Part shown: piece by piece, positions 1-6,113 of the stretch
Numbering within the stretch: position 1 is the first letter of the stretch
Layout: each line of letters opens with the position of its first letter
Assembly (NCBI GenBank): GCA_013139435.1
Contig: WTAW01000120.1
Span: forward strand, 1 to 9,742
Reading direction: 5' to 3'
Length of the DNA: 9,742 nt
From: Candidatus Aminicenantota bacterium
GTDB lineage: Bacteria > Acidobacteriota > Aminicenantia > Aminicenantales > Aminicenantaceae
The notes under the pieces: generated by a model
Seen by the model: the letters and a program-made list of their open reading frames with translations, nothing else
What the model was told of the DNA's origin: nothing
Database searches by the model: none
Program-made: the position numbers and the translations under genes

Positions 1-698
1 TCGGCCTCAAGGATCTTTTTCTGGGCTTCTTCGATGTTGTACTCGATCCGGTAGAATTTGATCTTCTTCTGTTGGCTGTCGTAGATGGCACAGGAAGCCC
101 TTGTGTTCCTATCGCGCGGCTGTCCCACTGACCCGGGATTGATCAAGTATCTGACGTCCTTTTCGACCTTGATCTCGCTCGAGTCTCCTGTTATGAACGT
201 TCCCTCAACGAAATGGTCCTTTTCTGTGTAGAGGAAGGGAAAATGAGTGTGTCCAAAGAAGCATATCTGGGTTTTAATGTGGAGGAAGGCTTCTGCGGCA
301 TCGAATTCACCGAAGATGTAATGGTCCTCATCAAATGGAGCTCCGTGACAGATGGTGATATCCTTGTTGACGATTCGGGGGCCTTGTTTGATGCGTTTGA
401 GGTAGCTCAAGTTGCTTTTCTTGAGATTCTGTTGGGTCCAGAGGATGGCCGAAGCGGCAATGGGATTGAATGTTTTGACATTGTCAATCTCAGAGACGGC
501 TTTGTCGTGGTTTCCCCTGATGATGGAGATAGGCTTGAGGAGCTGGATCTTTTGGATGATTTCGTTCGGAGAGGCGCCGTATCCGACCATATCCCCGAGA
601 AACAGGAAATGATCGATCTTTCGTCTCCGGGCAAATTTTAATACTGCGAGAAAGGCTTCTAAATTACCGTGAATGTCTGTGAATATGAAATATTTCAT
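1..698 (-). CDS. Metallophosphoesterase, YfcE/MJ0936-like (C-terminus cut by window edge)
   Basis: A calcineurin-like metallophosphoesterase, probably a cytoplasmic phosphodiesterase using two metal ions; the substrate cannot be read from sequence. The 232 visible residues carry the whole metal-site set: TDIHGN (D8, H10), GDMVGYG (D36), GNHD (N63, H64), CHG (H118) and GHTH (H150, H152), followed by the NPGSVGQPRD segment (187-196) typical of the YfcE/MJ0936 branch. Relatives are about 240-250 residues, so only a short tail should lie beyond position 1. The ATG at 698-696 follows the lipA stop by six bases, and its likely ribosome site (AAAAGGA) lies inside the last lipA codons, so it is probably translated from the lipA transcript. 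There is no signal peptide. The family is clear, the physiological role unknown. Confidence 0.9.
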   Translation of the reverse strand, partial: MKYFIFTDIHGNLEAFLAVLKFARRRKIDHFLFLGDMVGYGASPNEIIQKIQLLKPISIIRGNHDKAVSEIDNVKTFNPIAASAILWTQQNLKKSNLSYLKRIKQGPRIVNKDITICHGAPFDEDHYIFGEFDAAEAFLHIKTQICFFGHTHFPFLYTEKDHFVEGTFITGDSSEIKVEKDVRYLINPGSVGQPRDRNTRASCAIYDSQQKKIKFYRIEYNIEEAQKKILEA

Positions 699-704
699 TT
701 TATC

Positions 705-1586
705 TCAGTATGTCCTTTTCAATTGTTTATACATCCCGTGCGCTCCATATGAGCTTCTCACGAGCGGGCCTGATTCCACTTCGGAAAAACCGCATTTCAG
801 TGCGATTTTTTTTAGCTCTACAAATTCTTCAGGAGTGTAATATTTTCTTGTGGGGGCGTTCAATCTTGAGGGTTGGAGGTATTGTCCGATGGTTAAAAGA
901 TCACAGGACACGGCTTTCAAGTCGGCGAATGTCTGAAAGATGTCTTGCTTTTTCTCACCCAGGCCGATCATGAGACCGGATTTTGTTGTGGCCCCCAGTT
1001 CTTTCGCCTTTTCCAGGATCTTCAGCGAGCGCCTGTAATTCTGGATAGGTCGATTGATCAGGGGATAGATGTTTTCTGGAGCCTCGATGTTATGGTTCAC
1101 AACATCTGGGGCGGCGGCGATGACAGTTTTTAGGGCCTCTGCGTCACCGTTGAAATCTGGGATGAGCACCTCCACTCGGATGCCGGGGTTCTGTTGCCTG
1201 ACGGCTTTTAAAGTAGACGCAAATTGGGAGGCCCCACCGTCGGGAAGGTCATCACGCGTGACAGAAGTGATGACGACATAGTGAAGGTCCATATCGGAGA
1301 TGGCTTCGGCGACTCTTTCGGCCTCTCCTTTTGGGGGCGGCGAGGGCTCGCCCTTTGAGACCGCACAAAAGGCGCATGCTCTCGTGCAAGTGCCTCCCAA
1401 GATGAGGAACGTGGCTGTTTTGTGGGCCCAACATTCTGAGATGTTTGGACATCTGGCACTCTGGCAGATTGTATGCAGATTGTGTTTTTTTAGGAGTTGG
1501 GATACATAAAAGTAGTTCTTGTGAGTGGGGAGTTTAACCTTAAGCCAGAGTGGTTTTTTAGTTGTCTGGACTGAGGATACCGCCAT
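705..1586 (-). CDS. lipA: Lipoyl synthase (radical SAM, two Fe4S4 clusters)
   Basis: LipA inserts two sulfur atoms into the octanoyl chain carried by E2 or H-protein lipoyl domains, the last step of lipoate synthesis. The 293-residue length is normal. The auxiliary-cluster cysteines are C41, C46 and C52 (CQSARCPNISEC), the radical SAM cysteines are C67, C71 and C74 (CTRACAFC), and the C-terminal RSSY (277-280) holds the serine that ligates the auxiliary cluster. The region around 104-119 (VVITSVTRDDLPDGGA) is also typical. The ATG at 1586 has AGGAAG directly upstream, a tight but usable site. It lies 75 bp after rpsU and 6 bp before the phosphoesterase, so an rpsU-lipA-phosphoesterase transcript is likely. 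No lipB or lipoate ligase is in the window, so the source of the octanoyl group is not visible. Confidence 0.98.
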   Translation of the reverse strand: MAVSSVQTTKKPLWLKVKLPTHKNYFYVSQLLKKHNLHTICQSARCPNISECWAHKTATFLILGGTCTRACAFCAVSKGEPSPPPKGEAERVAEAISDMDLHYVVITSVTRDDLPDGGASQFASTLKAVRQQNPGIRVEVLIPDFNGDAEALKTVIAAAPDVVNHNIEAPENIYPLINRPIQNYRRSLKILEKAKELGATTKSGLMIGLGEKKQDIFQTFADLKAVSCDLLTIGQYLQPSRLNAPTRKYYTPEEFVELKKIALKCGFSEVESGPLVRSSYGAHGMYKQLKRTY

Positions 1587-1608
1587 TCTTCCTGCTCGGT
1601 AAAATAAT

Positions 1609-1624
1609 CCACTCTATAGAGTGG
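1609..1624 (-). promoter_or_regulatory. Perfect palindrome between rpsU and lipA (attenuator or operator candidate)
   Basis: CCACTCTA followed immediately by TAGAGTGG makes a perfect 16-bp palindrome. As RNA it would be a 6-bp stem with a 4-base loop, followed on the minus strand by ATTATTTT, so it resembles a weak Rho-independent terminator or attenuator about 22 bases ahead of the lipA start. It could equally be a dimer-binding DNA site. The symmetry is seen directly; the function is inferred. Confidence 0.45.
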
Positions 1625-1661
1625 GACAAAAGTTAGTTTTAATCGGGGAGGAGAGGAGTCA

Positions 1662-1871
1662 TCAATAGTATTCGAATTCTCGTTCTCTTCTCAGACGCCG
1701 CCGCATGCGTTTGCGGGCTTGAGCATCCTTCATCCGTCTGCGTTCGCCTGGTTTGTAGTAGACAGAGTGCTTTTTGATCTCTTTGATGATCGCTTCTTGT
1801 TGGACTTTTCTCTTAAATCTCCGCAGTGCGCCTTCGATAGATTCGCCTTCATCAATAACGATAAACGCCAA
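1662..1871 (-). CDS. rpsU: 30S ribosomal protein S21
   Basis: A small basic ribosomal protein that binds the 16S rRNA platform region in the small subunit. The core ALRRFKRKVQQEAIIKEIKK and the Arg/Lys-rich tail are characteristic of S21. I choose the TTG at 1871-1869. It gives a 69-residue protein beginning MAFIVIDEGES that lines up without gaps to the usual start MPVIKVRENEP, and it sits nine bases after AGGAGG. The ATG at 1877 would add two residues and leave only three bases between AGGAGG and the start. The gene is first in a likely rpsU-lipA-phosphoesterase transcript, behind a near-consensus promoter. The C-terminus (RREREFEYY) is more acidic and aromatic than in enterobacterial S21. 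Confidence 0.93.
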   Translation of the reverse strand: MAFIVIDEGESIEGALRRFKRKVQQEAIIKEIKKHSVYYKPGERRRMKDAQARKRMRRRLRREREFEYY

Positions 1872-1877
1872 TAACAT

Positions 1878-1886
1878 TCACCTCCT
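1878..1886 (-). promoter_or_regulatory. Strong Shine-Dalgarno site of rpsU
   Basis: AGGAGGTGA matches the complement of the 16S rRNA 3' end over nine bases. It touches the ATG at 1877 directly but has good spacing (nine bases after AGGAGG) to the TTG at 1871, which is the main argument for the TTG start. Confidence 0.75.
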
Positions 1887-1903
1887 CGGGATTGAGTAAC
1901 TGA

Positions 1904-1932
1904 CTTATAGCGGATTTAGGCGGGCTTGTCAA
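1904..1932 (-). promoter_or_regulatory. Sigma70-type promoter of rpsU-lipA
   Basis: On the minus strand a perfect -35 TTGACA (1932-1927) is followed after 17 bases by TATAAG (1909-1904). Transcription would start near 1897, giving a leader of about 25 bases to the start codon. The -35 box is the core of a perfect 13-bp palindrome, GGCTTGACAAGCC (1923-1935), which may be chance or a repressor site. Confidence 0.8.
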
Positions 1933-1952
1933 GCCTCTTCCGGATCGCTCCA

Positions 1953-2009
1953 AAAAGGGGACAGTCCCCTTTTTCCAGGGGTAAGCAAAAAAGGGGACTG
2001 TCCCCTTTT
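1953..2009. repeat. Pair of inverted GGGGAC-GTCCCC palindromes
   Basis: Copy 1 (1952-1974) is a palindrome of A5 GGGGAC, central A, GTCCCC T5. Copy 2 (1989-2009) is the same with central T and A4/T4 flanks. They are reverse complements of each other over 22 bases (1953-1974 with 1988-2009), separated by 13 bases, so the unit can form two small hairpins or one long perfect hairpin. The arrangement resembles repetitive extragenic palindromes moved by RAYT/TnpA-REP-type transposases. No such transposase is in the window, so that link is inference. Since both flanking genes point away, the unit does not terminate either of them. Confidence 0.8.
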
Positions 2010-2013
2010 GTAG

Positions 2014-2051
2014 GGTCCGTTCCTTGAACGGACCGTTTGGGAAACGGTTCC
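2014..2051. repeat. Two overlapping, mutually exclusive hairpins
   Basis: Hairpin I has GGTCCGTTC (2014-2022), a three-base loop, and GAACGGACC (2026-2034), a perfect 9-bp stem. Hairpin II uses GGACCGTTT (2030-2038), loop GGG and AAACGGTTCC up to 2050, a 9-bp stem with one G-T pair. Both need bases 2030-2034, so only one can form at a time. They follow directly on the palindrome pair and may be part of the same repeat unit. Confidence 0.6.
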
Positions 2052-2056
2052 TATAT

Positions 2057-2073
2057 AAAAAAGAAACTGTCCC
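2057..2073. repeat. Degenerate third copy of the repeat
   Basis: AAAAAAGAAACTGTCCC lines up with the left and centre of copy 2 (A6, G, then ACTGTCCC) but has lost the GGG arm. It looks like a decayed or truncated copy in the same orientation. Confidence 0.45.
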
Positions 2074-2091
2074 ATGAAATAATTCCATAAC

Positions 2092-2120
2092 TTGAAATCT
2101 GGGTGCTTTGAATATATATT
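2092..2120 (+). promoter_or_regulatory. Probable promoter of the PilZ gene
   Basis: TTGAAA (2092-2097) and TATATT (2115-2120) are separated by 17 bases, matching sigma70 spacing. Transcription would begin near 2127, leaving a leader of about 93 bases before the ATG at 2220. The region is very AT-rich, so a chance match is possible. Confidence 0.45.
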
Positions 2121-2219
2121 TTAATTGCTTTAAATTTGCAAGACAGATAAAATTCTGTTAGTCAGTAAGGACATATGTACCGCCTTTATATAAGGGAGAC
2201 ATAAAAAGGAGCCTTAGGG

Positions 2220-2588
2220 ATGAGCGAAAAAAGGAAGGAAAAGCGGATTGAAGAGGAAATCAAGGTCGCAATCAAGCTTCTTCCTGAAGACAAATACCAG
2301 CACGACAAAAATGTCGTATATGCACTGACAAAAGATATTTCATCTGGCGGCGTAAAAATCATCACAGATAAAATGTTGCCGATCGATACAATGCTGAAGA
2401 TCGAGCTAACCCTGACGAAAATGCGTAAATTGGTTGAAGCGAATGCCAAGGTCAGATGGGTGAGCCGGCTCTATGATGATGATGTGTTCGAAATGGGATT
2501 GGAATTTGTTGATACTCCTGCAGAAAGTGTGATGCTCCTTCTGGAATACATCTATGGCCTGGAAGAGGAAGCCAAGTCGAAGGAATAG
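2220..2588 (+). CDS. PilZ-domain protein (putative c-di-GMP receptor)
   Basis: A 122-residue, single-domain PilZ protein, likely cytoplasmic. PilZ domains bind cyclic di-GMP and pass the signal to motility, secretion or polysaccharide machinery. The binding signature is present: arginines R5 and R9 in EKRKEKRIEEE (an RxxxR motif) and D39-x-S41-x-x-G44 in DISSGGVKI. The later strand EMGLEFVD (91-98), with a conserved glycine, is also typical. A charged helix (LEEEAKSKE) ends the protein. AAGGAG (2206-2211) lies eight bases before the ATG. It is the only plus-strand gene, divergent from rpsU and convergent with the hydrolase gene ending at 2605, with 16 bp between the two stops. The partner cannot be told from context. 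Confidence 0.88.
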   Translation: MSEKRKEKRIEEEIKVAIKLLPEDKYQHDKNVVYALTKDISSGGVKIITDKMLPIDTMLKIELTLTKMRKLVEANAKVRWVSRLYDDDVFEMGLEFVDTPAESVMLLLEYIYGLEEEAKSKE

Positions 2589-2606
2589 AACCGTCCCCCT
2601 TTTTTT
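2589..2606. repeat. Half-copy of the GGGGAC repeat at a convergent gene end
   Basis: AACCGTCCCCC followed by seven T, read on the other strand as A7 GGGGGACGGTT, resembles one arm of the repeats at 1953-2009. It fills the 16 bases between the PilZ stop and the hydrolase stop and overlaps the latter. No hairpin is visible, so a terminator role is doubtful; it may be a decayed repeat remnant. Confidence 0.35.
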
Positions 2607-3768
2607 AATTGAGATAGATTTTGTCTTTGGTCCATTTGGCTGGGTCGTGGAAGTAAAAGCCAACACCATTTGTCACGACATCCGCATACCTGGGCACGTT
2701 CTTTATTAAGATGGCTCTCTCGGCGTTCTTCCGGGAGAACTGATTGGCGATCTCCTGGATGACCGAACAGTGCTGTCCCACACGTTTCTCCATCGGCCAC
2801 CCTGTCTCGTCATAGGGAACAAAGAGCTTCTGTTGTTTGGACAGGCTCAGCAAAAATGGGTCCTTGCCATCGAGGAGAAGCTTCTCGGTCTTAGGCCCTG
2901 TCGGCTGGTCGAGGAATGGGATCGGCGCCTCCAACAGGAATGGTAGAGAGTCCGAAAAATCGGCGATCTCTCTATGCGACAGTCCCCTGAATCCCTGCGG
3001 CGAAGGCTCCACATGATTGTCGAATCCCTCCCTTGCCTTCACCACCAGAGTCGCCATGGTCGCGATCCTCACAGATCGTTCCGGCGCCACGATGCAGTTG
3101 GTCACAGGAAACATGGTTTCTGCCCCATGAACATCCAGAGCCAAATCCACTTTTTCATTCCTCAAAATCTCCATGGCCGCAAAAGTCACTTTCTCCATCA
3201 GTGCCCCATTAGGCCTTCCCGGCCAAGTCCTGTTGGTGTTTCTGATGTCCAAATAAGACAACAGCTGTTTGTCGGGATAGTGGATGTAAACATCCGGGTC
3301 CGGCCATTGCTCCAACGGGGTCGCATCGCGATTTCCCATCCTGAACTTTTTGCTGCCCCATTCGGTCGGGATCTCAAAATAGAGAGGGTAACCATCGCCC
3401 GGTCGTGTGCCCCGGCTCCCACTGTTGTTGAACTGTGGAATGATGATGAGCGTTCCCTTTTCGATGACTGCGTTTTCCAAGAAAATTAGCGCTGTCAATA
3501 GAGCCGCGGGTTCATTCGAATGGGTGTTGGCTATCATGAGCATCTTCCCGCCTTCTTCTTTTCCCTCCAGCCAGAACACATGTGTATCGGCCATAGTGCC
3601 TTCAAGGCCTTTGCAGTACTTGCTCAGTTTTTCAACCCGTGTCACTCCCGGTCCGGCCAGGTGCTCCAATTGGTAATGGCGGTGCATGTAAAATTGAACG
3701 CCTGACTGGATCATGATGGCGATAAAGATAATGATCAGTATGATTTTAATTGTCCATGTGCGCGACAT
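2605..3768 (-). CDS. Membrane-anchored AstE/aspartoacylase-like zinc hydrolase
   Basis: A 387-residue protein of the M14-related succinylglutamate desuccinylase/aspartoacylase type, enzymes that split N-acyl amino acids or related amides with one zinc ion. Residues 7-21 form an uncleaved-looking N-terminal membrane helix, so the catalytic part probably faces outward. Zinc-site motifs are NTHSNEPAAL (H83, E86), similar to the family HxxE, and ALDVHGAE (H214). NTNRTWPGR (177-184) matches the substrate-binding NR and PG of this group. E280 in LLEAP is a candidate catalytic glutamate. Relatives of AstE and ASPA are cytoplasmic and about 310-330 residues, so the anchor and extra length are unusual. 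GAG from the preceding stop region (TAGGAG) supplies the ribosome site, nine bases after the small membrane gene. The exact substrate is unknown. Confidence 0.78.
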   Translation of the reverse strand: MSRTWTIKIILIIIFIAIMIQSGVQFYMHRHYQLEHLAGPGVTRVEKLSKYCKGLEGTMADTHVFWLEGKEEGGKMLMIANTHSNEPAALLTALIFLENAVIEKGTLIIIPQFNNSGSRGTRPGDGYPLYFEIPTEWGSKKFRMGNRDATPLEQWPDPDVYIHYPDKQLLSYLDIRNTNRTWPGRPNGALMEKVTFAAMEILRNEKVDLALDVHGAETMFPVTNCIVAPERSVRIATMATLVVKAREGFDNHVEPSPQGFRGLSHREIADFSDSLPFLLEAPIPFLDQPTGPKTEKLLLDGKDPFLLSLSKQQKLFVPYDETGWPMEKRVGQHCSVIQEIANQFSRKNAERAILIKNVPRYADVVTNGVGFYFHDPAKWTKDKIYLN

Positions 3769-3777
3769 CTTTTTCTC

Positions 3778-3933
3778 CTATTTCACCCGCAACAGGCGTA
3801 GCACAAGCGGAACAAGGATAACAAGATACAGGATCATATCATCGATGTTCTTCTTTTCTTTAACGAAGTTCCAGATCAGCATGCCCACAATGTAGGCTGT
3901 GATCACATAGTAGATGATCATGATTATAGGCAT
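3778..3933 (-). CDS. 51-residue two-helix membrane protein
   Basis: A short gene that size filters would miss. It starts at the ATG 3933-3931, six bases after a good ribosome site (AAGGGAG), and ends at TAG 3780-3778. The product runs MPIIMIIYYVITAYIVGM as a first hydrophobic helix (about 2-22), a charged turn NFVKEKKNIDD (22-32), then a second helix (about 33-47), with a basic tail RLLRVK. By the positive-inside rule both ends and the turn carry lysine or arginine, so the topology is uncertain. It lies between the transporter (45 bp upstream) and the hydrolase (9 bp downstream), and its stop overlaps the hydrolase ribosome site, which argues for coupled translation. It might be a small accessory subunit of the transporter; I recognise no family. 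Confidence 0.75.
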   Translation of the reverse strand: MPIIMIIYYVITAYIVGMLIWNFVKEKKNIDDMILYLVILVPLVLRLLRVK

Positions 3934-3978
3934 ATCAAACTCCCTTTGCGTATCATGCTATACATTTTACATTTTAAG

Positions 3979-5292
3979 TTACATGCTCCACCTGACAAGG
4001 AAGGAAAGCTTCGCACTGTAGATCACCATCAAGATTCCCACCATAGTGATGACGATCCAGGGCAGCCATGTGCTCTTCAGGAACGACCAGTAGGAGTCCT
4101 TGTAGTCAGAGACCATCACGCTCAACCTGCCGATGAGGGCCGTGGGCGGAAGCCCATCTCCCAGAGGCCAGAGCAGAGTCAGGCCGGCGATAACGACCGT
4201 TGCATGGAGCCCGATCGAGTCAAAATACCAGATCAACGGGATACCCAAGATCGCAGCCGCTCCATAGGTCAGAACACCTTCCGAGATAGGAATGATAAAG
4301 ATCAGGGAGATGTAGAGCAGAAGGAGCGGGATACTGATAACGGTGAATGATAAAAGCCCTCGCACACCCGTGGCTGTCATGATCTGCTGGAGCGAACCGA
4401 CAACAGCGATGGTCGCCAGCAGCGGGAGCAGCCGTTTGACCGTATCCCTTGAGAGGACCAGGATGTTGATCTTTTTGGGGCTTACCAAAAGGGCCACCAG
4501 CGCGGCGATCACAAATTGCAGCGGCAATCCCAGAATGGGCATATCAAAGGGCCAGATCCTGTAAGCGATCACAAGACCGAAGAAGACCAAAAATGGCAGA
4601 AGTACACGCCACCAGGTCATCTTTTCCGGCACTTCGGGCATGTCCTCCAGAGCCTTCTGTTTATCCATGGTGCCCTCTTTTTTCCATCCCAGGGTGAGCA
4701 TCGTGAATATCCCAAGGAGAAGGACAGGGATGCCGAGGGGAAGCTCAAAGCCGACATACGGGATAGCCGTTCCGGCGCAGAGGATCATAGCCCAGATATT
4801 GACAGGCGGTGCCGCGGCACTCAATCCGGCCACAATAAAGAGGATAGCAGCCACTTTTTTCTTGGGTATTCCCAGATATCCTAAAGCCAGTGCAGTGGGT
4901 GCGCCCACAACAAGCAAGGACACACTCCCGGCTCCTGTCAACGCACCGGGAATCAGGATGATGAACATCAGCAGGATTAAAGCAATGATCCTCAGATTAT
5001 AAAAATATTTGATCGTGGCTCTCACCACATAATTAACTCCGCCCGATTCTGATACGATCGCCATAAAAATAGTGGCCGTGGTGAAGACGAGAATGACATC
5101 CAGATAGGTGAAACTGCCTTCGATCAGATGGCGGGCCAGTGTGTTGACAGGGGGTGTCTTTATAAATGCCCCTGCCACTCCTCCCACAACCGCCGAAACG
5201 AGCATACTGAGCTCGACAGAGAGCTTTTTCCACTTTGCTACGGCATAGGCCACAACCATTATCGCCAGTATAATTCCGATCTGTAGCTCCAT
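3979..5292 (-). CDS. Ion-transporter-superfamily permease, TRAP large-subunit (DctM)-like
   Basis: A 437-residue, very hydrophobic protein with about 12-14 membrane segments, resembling the large permease of TRAP transporters and related sodium-coupled organic-anion carriers. Two half-repeats can be seen: PGALTGAGSVSLLVVGAPTA (115-134) followed by LSAAAPPVN (158-166), and PISEGVLTYGAAAILG (335-350) followed by PLGDGLPPTALIG (376-388). Small-residue hairpins with a PP break in each half are typical of this fold. A hydrophilic cytoplasmic-type loop lies at about 203-227. GGAG sits seven bases before the ATG. No DctQ-type four-helix subunit or standard DctP protein is beside it; instead it is flanked by a DUF6305-like secreted protein and a two-helix protein. 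The substrate is unknown, with a dicarboxylate, amino acid or acyl-amino acid being plausible. Confidence 0.72.
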   Translation of the reverse strand: MELQIGIILAIMVVAYAVAKWKKLSVELSMLVSAVVGGVAGAFIKTPPVNTLARHLIEGSFTYLDVILVFTTATIFMAIVSESGGVNYVVRATIKYFYNLRIIALILLMFIILIPGALTGAGSVSLLVVGAPTALALGYLGIPKKKVAAILFIVAGLSAAAPPVNIWAMILCAGTAIPYVGFELPLGIPVLLLGIFTMLTLGWKKEGTMDKQKALEDMPEVPEKMTWWRVLLPFLVFFGLVIAYRIWPFDMPILGLPLQFVIAALVALLVSPKKINILVLSRDTVKRLLPLLATIAVVGSLQQIMTATGVRGLLSFTVISIPLLLLYISLIFIIPISEGVLTYGAAAILGIPLIWYFDSIGLHATVVIAGLTLLWPLGDGLPPTALIGRLSVMVSDYKDSYWSFLKSTWLPWIVITMVGILMVIYSAKLSFLVRWSM

Positions 5293-5338
5293 ATCTTTTC
5301 TCCGTTACTGAATAGATGTCCGTCTCAAAACAGTCCCG

Positions 5339-5364
5339 TGACGCTTGACGCCCTCAACTGACGC
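5339..5364 (-). promoter_or_regulatory. Three TGACGC motifs ahead of the permease gene
   Basis: TGACGC occurs at 5339-5344, 5346-5351 and 5359-5364, all in one orientation, inside the 127-bp gap between the DUF6305-like gene and the permease gene. This is the longest gap in the cluster. It may be a binding site or a chance cluster; I see no convincing promoter beside it. Confidence 0.25.
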
Positions 5365-5410
5365 AATTCTATCCAGAGCACATACTTCACACCTGCCGAG
5401 TAGCGGTTTC

Positions 5411-5425
5411 TAACCTGGATTATTC
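5411..5425. repeat. 15-bp direct repeat, copy 1 (at the DUF6305-like stop codon)
   Basis: TAACCTGGATTATTC here is identical to 6114-6128, so the DUF6305-like gene is bracketed by direct repeats. Read along the gene, copy 1 contains its last sense codon and TAA stop. Confidence 0.7.
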
Positions 5426-6088
5426 GAACATCTGTTTCATAATATCCACAACGCTCAAAGCGTACTCCACTTCGGTCAGGGGGATATTGTTCTCTTTGGC
5501 GATTGTCGTGAAGCGTCCATCCTTGTTGCTGTCTTTGGCCACGATAATGTAATCGGCGAACGGGGCGATCGTATCGATCATTCTTTCGTTGTCTCCTCCA
5601 GGAGCGCCTCTTTTGGATACACCTCCGACATGAACCGCGACAATGAAAATGTCGTTCTTTTTACAGTGGTCGATGACTTCTTTTAGCCTTTTCTCTTCGT
5701 CTTCGATGGTGAGACCCGAAGCGCCCATACCTTTCAAGCTGGCCCCGATAGCGAACATAATTGTTTTATATGGGGTACCATTCGGGTATTTAGCCAGGTC
5801 GGTCTGAATCTCCACATGGAAGCCTGTATCGGCGGACTCTCTTCCTCCCATCCCCACACCATCATTGAGCATTTCCACTGTGGGCACGTCGCAATAGTCA
5901 TAGCCGATTCCCGCTTCTTCGGCGATGATGTTCAGTGTTTCCACATCTGTACTCTGGCCGGCGGATGTCGTCAACACAGGGTATTGAGCTTTGGGAATTT
6001 CCTGAGCATTCAAAACGGAAAACGACAGACAAAACACGATCGCACAGAAAATTGATACTAAGATGTCAGTTTTTTTAACATTTTTCAT
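5420..6088 (-). CDS. Secreted DUF6305-like protein
   Basis: A 222-residue exported protein of unknown function. The N-terminus has KK, a hydrophobic stretch (9-26) and a likely cleavage after LNA (28). The mature part opens with PVLTTSAGQSTDVETL, then has a glycine-rich IMFAIGASLKGMGASG (109-124), a strand-loop FIVAVHVGGVSKRGAPGGD (148-166) and ADYIIVAKDSNKDGRFT near the end. From memory this pattern is that of DUF6305; it looks like an alternating alpha/beta fold with glycine-rich ligand loops. The ATG lies 11 bases after AAGGAG, a slightly long spacing, with a hairpin just upstream. It sits between a secreted dipeptidase and a permease, so a solute-binding or accessory role is possible but unproven. 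No catalytic residues can be named. Confidence 0.72.
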   Translation of the reverse strand: MKNVKKTDILVSIFCAIVFCLSFSVLNAQEIPKAQYPVLTTSAGQSTDVETLNIIAEEAGIGYDYCDVPTVEMLNDGVGMGGRESADTGFHVEIQTDLAKYPNGTPYKTIMFAIGASLKGMGASGLTIEDEEKRLKEVIDHCKKNDIFIVAVHVGGVSKRGAPGGDNERMIDTIAPFADYIIVAKDSNKDGRFTTIAKENNIPLTEVEYALSVVDIMKQMFE

Positions 6089-6113
6089 TTGTGATCTTTC
6101 TCCTTAATATATA

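Larger units (their letters stand above)
1878..2219. other. Divergent rpsU / PilZ intergenic region (342 bp)
   Basis: This is the only gene-free stretch over 300 bp. From left to right it holds the rpsU ribosome site and promoter, a pair of mutually inverted GGGGAC/GTCCCC palindromes, two overlapping hairpins, a degenerate third repeat copy, an AT-rich segment with a probable plus-strand promoter, and a leader of about 90 bases for the PilZ gene. I see no protein gene in it. A minus-strand open frame across 1852-2088 owes its repeated KGTVPF residues to the palindromes. Confidence 0.7.

Noticed and set aside
213..641. Plus-strand 142-residue open frame
   Set aside because: It is antisense to the metallophosphoesterase, whose full motif set is intact on the minus strand.
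1953..2009. Palindromes as a Rho-independent terminator
   Set aside because: Stem followed by T-tract looks right, but rpsU and the PilZ gene diverge from here, so there is no gene end for it to serve.
1852..2088. Minus-strand 78-residue open frame with repeated KGTVPF
   Set aside because: The repeated peptide is just the translation of the palindromic DNA repeats, the frame overlaps the rpsU start and promoter, and it has no plausible ribosome site.
2589..2606. Terminator between the convergent PilZ and hydrolase genes
   Set aside because: There is a T-run but no stem in front of it on either strand.
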